Assembly: GCA_017448685.1 (NCBI GenBank)
Contig: JAFSKY010000160.1
Span: 1-41,608 of the forward strand
Source of the DNA: Synergistaceae bacterium
Lineage (GTDB): Bacteria; Synergistota; Synergistia; Synergistales; Aminobacteriaceae
Length of the DNA: 41,608 nt
Reading direction: 5' to 3'
A program made the position numbers and the translations under genes. Below, piece after piece: positions 9,146 to 15,663 of this stretch (position 1 is the stretch's first letter; the number at the start of each line of letters is the position of its first letter). Below the pieces are notes generated by a model. The model did no database searches and was not told the DNA's origin. It saw only the letters and a list, made by a program, of their open reading frames with translations.

Positions 9146-10051
9146 TTACGCCCACTCGCTTATGTCTTTCTCCGTTATGCCCCACTGTATTATTTTCGCG
9201 TCCAAGTTGCAATACCTACAGGCGGGTATAGGTTCTGCCATTCTCTGAAGAATCATGTCTGCTGTAACGTTATCGTCATAGATATTCACGGAATCGGCTT
9301 CAGTTATGGCTACGTTCTGGCCGAAATATCTGTTGAAGTGCCTCACATGGGGGGCAAATGTGCATGTGTAGAGGCGACCTTTGCGCAAGGTGATGCAGTT
9401 GTTGGCCCTTACACATAGAGCGAAGTTGTGTTTGATTCTGCTATTCCCCTTCAAGTTTATTGGCTCAACCGCGAATTTGTCATGCTGGCTTTCATCTTCA
9501 CCCCATGCCCATTTGAAGCTCACGCCGAATTTCACTGCTGTCTCCCGTACAGCTTCGACATTTATATTGATGGGGTAAGCGGAGGCAATTATATTCACCC
9601 TGCTGTCGTGGCAGGCTTTCCAGAAGCTATCATCCTGCTGTGAAAGAAGAATGCCGTTTGTGAACACTGAGATATCGCTGTCCGGGAAATTCTCGCGCGC
9701 AATTTTCATTATGGCTTTGATTTCCGGGTGTAAGAGCGGCTCTCCTCCTGAAAGGTAAATATATTCGCATTTATGCCCGAAAATCTCGCTCAGCCTCGCA
9801 AGATCCCGCTTCAATTCGACGACATCAACAAACTCAGGCTCGGCCAGTGGGGAAAAGTTGTTGCATCCCTTGCAATTGAGGTTGCAGTGTTCCGACACAT
9901 GAAACCTGAAGCCAAGCATGTCGCGCTTTTTCTTCAATGGCAGGTGGAACAGTATTTTTGTCTCTGCTATGAGAACTCTGCACAACCTTTTAGTGGCCTT
10001 GAGGAGATTCCAGATGGGGGAGGGAATTATCTTGCGGAGAAACTTTTTCAT
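9146..10051 (-). CDS. Radical SAM protein in a glycan region
   Basis: The 301-residue protein carries the radical SAM cluster motif C56-x3-C60-x2-C63 (CNLNCKGC), the SAM-binding GGE motif in YLSGGEPLLHPE, and later cysteines (CVRANNC, YTC, CRYC) that resemble an auxiliary-cluster region but do not form a full SPASM domain. It has no signal peptide. Similar stand-alone enzymes are common in polysaccharide clusters, where substrates are mostly unproven. GGGAGG lies seven bases before the ATG. The leader is about 120 nt and starts in the GCGAAAT array. The gene has its own promoter and terminator, a single-gene unit next to the methyltransferase, which has a sister promoter. Confidence 0.85.
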   Translation of the reverse strand: MKKFLRKIIPSPIWNLLKATKRLCRVLIAETKILFHLPLKKKRDMLGFRFHVSEHCNLNCKGCNNFSPLAEPEFVDVVELKRDLARLSEIFGHKCEYIYLSGGEPLLHPEIKAIMKIARENFPDSDISVFTNGILLSQQDDSFWKACHDSRVNIIASAYPININVEAVRETAVKFGVSFKWAWGEDESQHDKFAVEPINLKGNSRIKHNFALCVRANNCITLRKGRLYTCTFAPHVRHFNRYFGQNVAITEADSVNIYDDNVTADMILQRMAEPIPACRYCNLDAKIIQWGITEKDISEWA

Positions 10052-10118
10052 GCCGCCGACCTCCCTGCTTCTTGAGCATAGCCAACGGTAGAAACGGTAC
10101 TTAATGAAAGGATGAAAG

Positions 10119-10136
10119 GATAGACTAAGCTAGTGC
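10119..10136 (-). promoter_or_regulatory. Conserved leader box (radical SAM copy)
   Basis: GCACTAGCTTAGTCTATC on the minus strand follows the heptamer array. It shares GCACTAGC and the following TA-T-TA pattern with the ubiA leader and most of its length with the methyltransferase leader. Confidence 0.55.
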
Positions 10137-10176
10137 GAAATGCGAAATGCGAAATGCGAAATGCGAAATGCGAAAT
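10135..10176. repeat. Heptamer array GCGAAAT x6
   Basis: Six perfect copies of GCGAAAT (ATTTCGC in the transcribed direction) fill 42 bp. The unit differs by one base from that at 8959-9028, and the change is present in every copy, so each array was made uniform separately. It begins one base after the -10 hexamer of the radical SAM promoter. Confidence 0.97.
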
Positions 10177-10177
10177 C

Positions 10178-10207
10178 ATTATACGCACACATTTTTATTT
10201 CCGTCAA
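10178..10207 (-). promoter_or_regulatory. Promoter of the radical SAM gene
   Basis: On the minus strand TTGACG (10202-10207), an 18-nt spacer and a perfect TATAAT (10178-10183). The spacer half next to the -10 (ATGTGTGCG) and the upstream AAGGAGG are identical to the methyltransferase promoter. The expected start near 10171 is in the first heptamer. Confidence 0.8.
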
Positions 10208-10290
10208 CCTCCTTATTGCTGAGATTTGTGCATTATATCACAAAAATACGTAGCCCTGAAACTATCTAATGCCACAAGCCGCAAGCGAGA

Positions 10291-10319
10291 TTGAAATATA
10301 GTTTTGCGTGTATAATAAT
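10291..10319 (+). promoter_or_regulatory. Probable promoter of the glyoxalase gene
   Basis: TTGAAA (10291-10296) and AATAAT (10314-10319) are 17 nt apart. A perfect TATAAT overlaps at 10311-10316 but at a short 14-nt spacing. The leader would be about 27 nt. Confidence 0.5.
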
Positions 10320-10352
10320 ATAATTCGCAAAAATGAACAGGAGGGTTGCACC

Positions 10353-10715
10353 ATGAAATTTAAGATGATTCACGAGAATTATAACGTTCAGGATATTGAC
10401 AGGTCGCTTGAGTTCTACAAGGAGGCACTCGGTCTCACTGAGAAAAGGCGCAAGGAAGCCCCAGACGGCTCATTCATCATAGTGTACGTTGGGAATGATG
10501 AGTCAGATTTCGAGCTTGAATTGACGTGGCTCAATGATCATCCGCAGAAATACGACATTGGCGAGGAGGAATTTCACCTTGCATTCAGGGCTGATGATTT
10601 CGATTCCGCGCAAAAGCTACACAGCGAAATGGGCTGCATATGCTTTGAGAATCACGACATGGGGATATACTTCATACAAGATCCGGATGGTTATTGGCTG
10701 GAGATTTTGCCGTAA
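10353..10715 (+). CDS. gloA: Glyoxalase I-like VOC metalloenzyme
   Basis: The start is the ATG at 10353, nine bases after AGGAGG; an upstream in-frame ATG at 10308 has no ribosome site. The 120-residue protein has the two-module VOC fold of lactoylglutathione lyase. All four metal ligands line up with those of E. coli GloA: H7, E56 (in FELELTW), H75 (EEFHLAF) and E117 (YWLEILP). It would isomerise the hemithioacetal of methylglyoxal and a thiol. Since many anaerobes lack glutathione, the natural thiol may differ (inference). It is a single-gene unit with its own promoter and a strong terminator. Confidence 0.88.
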   Translation: MKFKMIHENYNVQDIDRSLEFYKEALGLTEKRRKEAPDGSFIIVYVGNDESDFELELTWLNDHPQKYDIGEEEFHLAFRADDFDSAQKLHSEMGCICFENHDMGIYFIQDPDGYWLEILP

Positions 10716-10737
10716 GGTTATTGCGTGAAAATTCCTG

Positions 10738-10769
10738 TCCTCCCGTGAAAGAGCGGGGGGATATTTTTT
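10738..10769 (+). terminator. Terminator of the glyoxalase gene
   Basis: The stem TCCTCCCG/CGGGGGGA (10738-10745 with 10754-10761, one G-U pair) has an 8-nt loop and is followed by TATTTTTTT. Confidence 0.88.
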
Positions 10770-10770
10770 T

Positions 10771-10905
10771 GCCTTCACGCTGAATTTGCCGCACTGACTC
10801 AGATTCTCTATTTACGTCGATATTTTGACCTTCGCGCTTAACTTGTCGCTTTGATTCCGATTTCCCATTTATGCCGACGTTCTCACATTCACGCAACAAT
10901 TTTCC
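10771..10905. repeat. Imperfect 57-bp tandem repeats
   Basis: Units begin at 10771, 10828 and 10885 (the third is partial). The first two match at about 39 of 56 aligned bases, and most differences are transitions. The period is 19 codons. On the minus strand an open frame reads through it (GTG at 10911) with related 19-residue units ending RQVKREG and RQIQREG. That frame crosses the glyoxalase terminator and has no convincing start, so I do not call it a gene. It fills most of the gap between gloA and tRNA-Leu. Confidence 0.7.
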
Positions 10906-10918
10906 CCACACACAACGA

Positions 10919-10948
10919 AAATCCCTCCGGCGGGGAACCAGAGGGATT
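10919..10948 (-). terminator. Probable terminator of tRNA-Leu
   Basis: The stem AATCCCTC/GAGGGATT (10920-10927 with 10941-10948) is followed on the minus strand by UUUUCGUUGU, a modest U-tract. It lies 12 bp after the tRNA 3' end. Confidence 0.6.
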
Positions 10949-10960
10949 ATTGTAATCTAA

Positions 10961-11050
10961 TGGTGCGGAGGGGGAGAATCGAACTCCCACAGCACTTAAT
11001 TGGCCACAAGATCCTTAGTCTTGCGCGTCTACCAATTCCGCCACCCCCGC
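10961..11050 (-). tRNA. tRNA-Leu (UAA)
   Basis: The 90-nt gene folds as a class II tRNA. The acceptor stem GCGGGGG/CCTCCGC has one G-U pair, followed by A73 and an encoded CCA. The D arm contains GGTAGACGC, the anticodon loop CTAAGGA gives UAA, a long variable arm follows, and the T loop is TTCGATT. The UAA anticodon with A73 and a long variable arm identifies leucine. Confidence 0.96.
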
Positions 11051-11079
11051 ACTGAAAGGGTGAGGCATGACGAGAAGAA

Positions 11080-11107
11080 ATTATACTATTTTTTTTCCCT
11101 GCGTCAA
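11080..11107 (-). promoter_or_regulatory. Promoter of tRNA-Leu
   Basis: On the minus strand TTGACG (11102-11107), a 16-nt spacer containing an A8 run, and a perfect TATAAT (11080-11085). The start near 11073 is about 23 nt before the mature tRNA. It lies two bases from the stop codon of the upstream hydrolase gene. Confidence 0.7.
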
Positions 11108-11108
11108 G

Positions 11109-12050
11109 TTATTTTGCCCGGAGGAAATTCATCACCTTACTACGGAATGTCCTGTAATACGGCTTCTCCATCATCATGGCATGTGCTGCACCGTCAATGA
11201 TTTCGAGGCGCGATTTGTTCTTGTTGGGAAGGGAGTCAAACGCCTCCTTGCACAGCTTTGGTGAGACGTAATCATCCTTTGAACCCGCAATAATCATCAC
11301 TGGCATCGTGAGCTTGTCCGTGGGGATTAACCTTTTCTCCGGCGACACAAGCAAGTCTCTGCGTCCTCCGTTAGGGCTTGAGTCCTTGTCGTAACGCCAG
11401 CAGTTTGACTGAAACGCATTCACCACTTCAGGCTCTGTTATGCTGTAATTTATGCTCTTATCCGCGTTGACCTGGAAATCTCCTGCCGCATGAAGCCACG
11501 TGTTATGGTTGAAAGGTGCAGTAACTTCCACTTCAGCCAGTCCCGCAACTATTGGAGCGTAAAGCACGAGCCTGCGCACAAGCTCAGGATATTTTGCCGC
11601 AAACCTTCCCGCCGTAACAGTTCCCCAGCTCCAGCCGAGAACATCAAGCTGTTTTGCCCCGCATGACTCAAGAATCACTTTCACCGCCGAAGCAATATCT
11701 TCAGCCGCGTAATCTGAGTTGGGCATGAAACCGTCTTCAACTTCCTGCGACTGTCCATAGCCCGCAATGTCAAGAAGCCACACATCGAATCCCCTGCGAG
11801 CAAAGAATCTTGCTAGGCTGTAATCCCGATAATTCACGTCGAACTCGTGCGAAGAATACGTTAGTCCGTGAACCATAAGCAATGGCCTGTGATCCCCTGA
11901 AGAAACGCTCATACGTTCAAGGTGAAGTTTGATTCCGTTGCGCTCAAGGGGAAATGTCTGGCGAGTGATTTGTGATGCTGCGAATGATGCTGACGAAATG
12001 AGAACGACGAGGATTAACGCCGAGAAAAGTCTTGCGCTTAATTTCCGCAA
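11109..12050 (-). CDS. Secreted alpha/beta hydrolase
   Basis: The start is the TTG at 12050 after GGGAGGAA. The 313-residue protein begins with a signal peptide ending SFAA around residue 25. The fold is a classic serine hydrolase: oxyanion segment MVHGLTYSS (59-67), nucleophile elbow GWSWG with S141, a probable acid in AGSKDDYV, and the catalytic histidine in DGAAHAMM. A cap region lies between the elbow and the acid. The triad looks complete, so it should be an active esterase, lipase or peptidase outside the cytoplasm; the substrate cannot be told. It is transcribed divergently from the MBL-fold gene, and an ATTATAAT palindrome between them (about 12091-12098) could give -10 elements for both. 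Confidence 0.87.
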   Translation of the reverse strand: MRKLSARLFSALILVVLISSASFAASQITRQTFPLERNGIKLHLERMSVSSGDHRPLLMVHGLTYSSHEFDVNYRDYSLARFFARRGFDVWLLDIAGYGQSQEVEDGFMPNSDYAAEDIASAVKVILESCGAKQLDVLGWSWGTVTAGRFAAKYPELVRRLVLYAPIVAGLAEVEVTAPFNHNTWLHAAGDFQVNADKSINYSITEPEVVNAFQSNCWRYDKDSSPNGGRRDLLVSPEKRLIPTDKLTMPVMIIAGSKDDYVSPKLCKEAFDSLPNKNKSRLEIIDGAAHAMMMEKPYYRTFRSKVMNFLRAK

Positions 12051-12129
12051 AATAAATTCCTCCCTAAAAAGTTTGCTGGCTATTATAATTCATCGCATGA
12101 AAATTTTTATCGCAGGAGGAAATATCACC

Positions 12130-12930
12130 ATGACCAAGATAATTTGCGCACTCATAATTTCCATCCTCATGGCCTCGTCAGCTTTTGCAGGAGTGATTGA
12201 GGTCATATCCCTCGTTGACACACGTGGCCAAAGTGATACGGATTTGCTCATTGACGCGCCGGAAGCCCTCAAGAATCAGTACTACCCCGGCGGGAAAATG
12301 CCCAGTCAGATTCTTGCGTTCTACGTGAAATTTGCCGGGCAAGGAGTCCTTTTTGACGCGGGACTCAGAGATGGCCACATAGCCGGGCAACTCAGGGTAA
12401 ACGGAATCAATCCCGAAGACGTGAATACGATTCTCATCACACATCTTCACCCTGACCATTTCGGCGGACTCGTTGACGCTGACGGCAAACCAACCTTCCC
12501 GAATGCTGAAGTGTACGTGTCAGAATATGAGACTGATTACTGGTTCAATGTCGCGAGGAATGAGCCAGTGATTTCTGCGATGGGGCTTTACGGCAAAAGG
12601 GTACACCTTTTCCGCTGGGGCGATGAGGTTATTCCGGGAGTGAGGGCGATTGACACGGCTGGACATACTCCCGGGCATACGGCGTTCCTCATTGAATGCG
12701 AGGGCGAGAAGCTCATAATCGCCGGGGATATTATGCACTTCCCAGAGATTCAGCTCCCTCACCCTGAAATCGCCGTAAGGTATGACGTTGACCCTGTGAA
12801 GGCTGTGCAGTCGAGGAAATTCCTGCTTGATTTCGCGGCGTGGAAAAACATACCCATTGCCGGAATGCACATAACACCTCCCGGAATAATCAGCGTGAGC
12901 AAATCAGGAGAAGGCTACGTTAAGCAATGA
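12130..12930 (+). CDS. Exported MBL-fold metallohydrolase
   Basis: The start is the ATG at 12130 behind AGGAGGA; a longer frame upstream lacks a site. The 266-residue product has a signal peptide cut near residue 20 (SSAFA-G), then the metallo-beta-lactamase fold: THLHPDH with H105, H107, D109 and H110, a later metal histidine in DTAGHTPGH, and GD in IAGDIMH. The overall pattern resembles N-acyl homoserine lactonase/quorum-quenching-like MBL proteins, but substrates vary widely in this superfamily. The C-terminus stops soon after GEGY, where relatives usually go on a few residues. A TnpB-element-like end begins right after the stop, so the last residues may have been replaced. Confidence 0.85.
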   Translation: MTKIICALIISILMASSAFAGVIEVISLVDTRGQSDTDLLIDAPEALKNQYYPGGKMPSQILAFYVKFAGQGVLFDAGLRDGHIAGQLRVNGINPEDVNTILITHLHPDHFGGLVDADGKPTFPNAEVYVSEYETDYWFNVARNEPVISAMGLYGKRVHLFRWGDEVIPGVRAIDTAGHTPGHTAFLIECEGEKLIIAGDIMHFPEIQLPHPEIAVRYDVDPVKAVQSRKFLLDFAAWKNIPIAGMHITPPGIISVSKSGEGYVKQ

Positions 12931-13200
12931 GCTATCGCTCCTTGCGGATTTAGTGGCTTCCTAATTCAACGAGGTTGCTTCGCGATGTTATGCCAAAGTC
13001 TTACGTCCTCTCCAAAGGCGTTTATGGCTCGAAACCAAGGTTTCCTACGCACCGTAGGTACCAAGTTAAACTACATATTGTTGTCGGAATTTATTTTTAT
13101 TCCAGTTATTCAACAATGAAAATTATAACACTCTTAATTTTACTTAGCGCAATTCATCTCACACTTAAAGAAGTGGTAGCCTTCTTGCGCACTACGGTAA
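12931..13200 (-). mobile_element. Probable remnant of a TnpB-type (IS605/IS1341-like) element end
   Basis: This 345-bp gap before the Sel1 gene has no credible gene. On the minus strand 12960-13060 can be read as a decayed TnpB-like tail (VRRKPWFRA, INAFGEDVRLWH, then KQPR and a stop). It is followed by GAAGC...TTAGGAAGCC and a GATAGCTC end next to the MBL stop codon, which recalls the 3' ends of TnpB elements. A second hairpin of the same flavour (CACTT-AAAG-AAGTG, about 13162-13174) lies further in. No catalytic part remains. The call rests on my recognition of style and needs a database search. Confidence 0.35.
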
Positions 13201-13275
13201 ATCACAGAACGAACACGGTAGCTTCGGGGCGCAAATAGCTTCGGAGCTGTTATTGTTATGGAAGGAGATTTTGAC

Positions 13276-13905
13276 ATGAGCAGAAATTTCAAGGCGTTTA
13301 TTGCGGTGATTGTGTGCGCGGCTGTAATGTCGCAGGGAGTTCAGGCGTTTGCATTTGGAGGGGCGTTTTTGTTCGGGCTTGCGGAGAATTACAGGTTGCA
13401 GAAGAAAGCTGAGAATGGCGACTCCGAATCACAATTTAAGCTGGGGAATATGTACCGCACAGGTAAAGGCGTAAATCTGAACATGAGAGAGGCTGTGAAA
13501 TGGTACACGATTGCGGCGGATAACGGCCATGTAAGAGCGCAATACAACTTGGCGCAAATGTACAGGCTTGGCGATGGAGTGAGTCAGGATAAGGCTAAAG
13601 CGGCAGAACTTTACACAATGGCGGCTAAACATGGCAACTCTGACGCACAATATAACCTCGCTTTGATGTACTACAACGGGGACGGAGTAGAGCGTGATTT
13701 ACGGCGGGCGTTTGACTGGTACATGAAAGCGGCTATTAGTGGAGATGCCAATGCGCAATACAATTTGGCGATAATGTACGGACGCGGTGAAGGAGTCCCG
13801 GAGAATCGCAAGGAGGCTGTAATCTGGCTGAGGATGGCGGCTCGTCAGGGGCATAAAGATGCGCAAGAGGGCTTGAAGATGCTCGGTGAATCGTGGCGGC
13901 GTTAA
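13276..13905 (+). CDS. Exported Sel1-repeat protein
   Basis: The start is the ATG at 13276, seven bases after GGAAGGAGA; an ATG six codons earlier overlaps that site. The 209-residue protein has a signal peptide (cut near QAFA) and four 36-residue Sel1-like repeats of the type A-x2-G-x3-AQYNLA-x-MY-x2-G-x-GV, plus a partial fifth at the end. Sel1 repeats fold as TPR-like helix pairs and bind other proteins; bacterial members occur in cell-envelope, signalling and host-interaction roles. A second, non-secreted Sel1 gene begins 16 bp downstream, so the two form a pair. Confidence 0.88.
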   Translation: MSRNFKAFIAVIVCAAVMSQGVQAFAFGGAFLFGLAENYRLQKKAENGDSESQFKLGNMYRTGKGVNLNMREAVKWYTIAADNGHVRAQYNLAQMYRLGDGVSQDKAKAAELYTMAAKHGNSDAQYNLALMYYNGDGVERDLRRAFDWYMKAAISGDANAQYNLAIMYGRGEGVPENRKEAVIWLRMAARQGHKDAQEGLKMLGESWRR

Positions 13906-13921
13906 GGAGGCGCGTATCATC

Positions 13922-14656
13922 ATGTTATTGTTAGACGCAGGCCAGGCAACTCTTGAATCGGGCATAAGCAAGCTACTTGATGCGACATGGAGTTACATTA
14001 CACACACTCCAATTGACGAAATGAGGAAGAGCGCGGAAAAAGGCAATGCGGAAGCTCAATACTCTTTGGGGCTGATGTGTTACAGCGGTGAAAAAGTCCC
14101 AAGGGATTACGCTGAAGCTCTGAAATGGATTCGCCGTGCTGCTGAAGAGAATGGACACATTGACGCGCAGTTTGTGCTTGGATGTATGTATGATGAAGGT
14201 ATAGGGACTCCGCAGAATAAATCTGAGGCTGCCATGTGGTATCTCAAAGCTGCCGAACAGGGACATGCTATAGCGCAAAACAACCTTGGAGTCCTATATG
14301 AAATCGGTCAAGGCGTTACAGAAGATGAAGAAGAAGCAATGAAGTGGTACAGATTGTCCGCTGAACAGGGAAATGTATTCGGACAATTTAACCTAGGCTA
14401 TATGTATGAGTTAGGCCAAAATGTGAAGCATGATTACGAAGAGGCCGCAAAATGGTATCGCAAAGCCGCTGAGCAAGGGCATGTTTACGCGCAAAACAAT
14501 CTTGGAGTCATGTATGAGTTCGGTCAAGGCGTGGAGCAGGATGACAAAGAAGCATTGAAATGGTACAGATTGTCTGCTGAGCAAGGAAATCCCACAGCGC
14601 AACATAATCTGGAAGTCTATGTGCCTGTATCATCAAAAACGCTCAATCATTGCTGA
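13922..14656 (+). CDS. Sel1-repeat protein (second of pair)
   Basis: I choose the ATG at 13922, 11 bases after AAGGAGG, over an upstream GTG that lies inside the previous gene. The 244-residue protein has no clear signal peptide. It contains five full Sel1 repeats of 36-37 residues (for example AEQGHVYAQNNLGVMYEFGQGV) and a broken sixth that ends EVYVPVSSKTLNHC instead of continuing the pattern. The later repeats are so alike (AEQG-x3-AQ-NNLGV-YE-GQGV) that unit duplication is likely recent. Being next to a secreted paralogue, it may be the cytoplasmic partner, but no function can be assigned. Confidence 0.85.
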   Translation: MLLLDAGQATLESGISKLLDATWSYITHTPIDEMRKSAEKGNAEAQYSLGLMCYSGEKVPRDYAEALKWIRRAAEENGHIDAQFVLGCMYDEGIGTPQNKSEAAMWYLKAAEQGHAIAQNNLGVLYEIGQGVTEDEEEAMKWYRLSAEQGNVFGQFNLGYMYELGQNVKHDYEEAAKWYRKAAEQGHVYAQNNLGVMYEFGQGVEQDDKEALKWYRLSAEQGNPTAQHNLEVYVPVSSKTLNHC

Positions 14657-14689
14657 CTCAGCTCGTAATCCCTCACCAAAACCCGCAAT

Positions 14690-14720
14690 CCCCCTGTATG
14701 TGTCAAGAACATGCGGGGGG
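14690..14720 (+). other. Strong hairpin without U-tract, between the Sel1 and dapF genes
   Basis: CCCCCTGTATGT can pair with ACATGCGGGGG (two G-U pairs) around a 7-nt loop. It is followed by ATAATCTT rather than a U-run, so it is a weak terminator, an mRNA 3' stabiliser or a leader element of dapF. The dapF ribosome site AAAGGAGA lies 24 bp beyond it. Confidence 0.5.
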
Positions 14721-14757
14721 ATAATCTTATCCCATCACACACAAAGGAGAATACGCA

Positions 14758-15588
14758 ATGAAATTCACGAAAATGCACGGTTGCGGAAATGATTACGTCT
14801 ACGTCAACTGCTTCGAGGAAAAAGTGAATGACCCCGAAAAACTCGCCCCAATAATCTCAGACCGCCACAAGGGAATCGGTGCTGACGGCTTAATACTCAT
14901 CCTCCCAACCCCAAAAGCTGACGCGTTCATGCAACTCTACAACGCTGACGGAAGCTCCGACACAATGTGCGGCAACGGGATTCGCTGTGTCGCAAAATAC
15001 GTCTACGATCACGGCCTAATCCCCGCCAACAGAAGAACCCTCACGATTGATACGCCTGTAGGAATGCGCGAGCTTGAACTCACAGTTGAGGGCGGCAAAG
15101 TGCAGTCAGTCCGCGTGAACATGGGCAAAGGCACAGCAACGACTCCTATTCCCGACAATATCACCGTTCACGGAATGGAGCTGAAATTCATCGGTATCAA
15201 CGTAGGTAATGACCACGCTGTATATTTCACGGACGAGAATCCCGCGATAAGCGATATACATTCATGGCCGGACTCGAAATTCGCGGCTGAAGGAGTGTAC
15301 TTTGAGACTCACGAGAGATTCCCCAAGCGCATAAACAGCGAGTTCATAGAGGTAATTTCGCGGCGGGAAATCAATATGCGGGTGTATGAGCGCGGTTCAG
15401 GTGAGACTATGGCATGTGGAACGGGGTCAACGGCTTCTGCGTTTGCTGGCTATGTCTCCGGGAGGCTGGACAATGAAGTGCTTGTGCATTTGCGCGGCGG
15501 TGATTTGGTGATAAACGTTGACGGTGATAATACGTGCTGGATGACTGGCCCGGCTGTTGAGGTGTTCACGGGGGAATATCCGCTGTAA
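14758..15588 (+). CDS. dapF: Diaminopimelate epimerase
   Basis: This 276-residue protein is a clear DapF. It starts KFTKMHGCGNDYVYV and has both catalytic cysteines: C71 in NADGSSDTMCGNGIRC and C220 in GSGETMACGTGSTAS, the pair that abstracts and returns the alpha proton without a cofactor. It converts LL- to meso-diaminopimelate for lysine and peptidoglycan. A good AAAGGAGA site precedes the ATG. No other lysine-pathway gene is near it. It converges on gdhA, with a shared hairpin terminator between them. Confidence 0.97.
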   Translation: MKFTKMHGCGNDYVYVNCFEEKVNDPEKLAPIISDRHKGIGADGLILILPTPKADAFMQLYNADGSSDTMCGNGIRCVAKYVYDHGLIPANRRTLTIDTPVGMRELELTVEGGKVQSVRVNMGKGTATTPIPDNITVHGMELKFIGINVGNDHAVYFTDENPAISDIHSWPDSKFAAEGVYFETHERFPKRINSEFIEVISRREINMRVYERGSGETMACGTGSTASAFAGYVSGRLDNEVLVHLRGGDLVINVDGDNTCWMTGPAVEVFTGEYPL

Positions 15589-15600
15589 AGCATAATGAAA

Positions 15601-15626
15601 GCCCCCCTCTTTTTGTGGAGGGAGGC
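15601..15626. terminator. Bidirectional terminator between dapF and gdhA
   Basis: GCCCCCCTC pairs with GAGGGAGGC with one mismatch (15601-15609 with 15618-15626). U-rich but imperfect tracts lie on both sides (UCUUUG in the plus direction, UUUCAUU in the minus). Its position 12 bp after dapF and 37 bp after gdhA fits shared use. Confidence 0.65.
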
Positions 15627-15663
15627 TCTTTGCGAATGGAAAATTATCTTTGCGGGATGATTT

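Noticed and set aside
8921-9418. Plus-strand open frame of 165 residues with NAECGMR repeats
   Set aside because: It is a translation of the GCGGAAT array and of the antisense of the radical SAM gene. It has no ribosome site, and heptamer arrays are open in every frame.
10672-10911. Minus-strand 79-residue frame over the 57-bp repeats as a gene
   Set aside because: It crosses the glyoxalase terminator and the 3' end of gloA, and its GTG start has no clear ribosome site outside a terminator stem. Kept as a repeat only.
12051-12129. Separate promoters for the divergent hydrolase and MBL genes
   Set aside because: An ATTATAAT palindrome is there, but neither strand has a convincing -35 at the right distance.
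12975-13238. Plus-strand 87-residue frame in the gap before the Sel1 gene
   Set aside because: It has no ribosome site and no recognisable domain; the better signal is a TnpB-like tail on the other strand.
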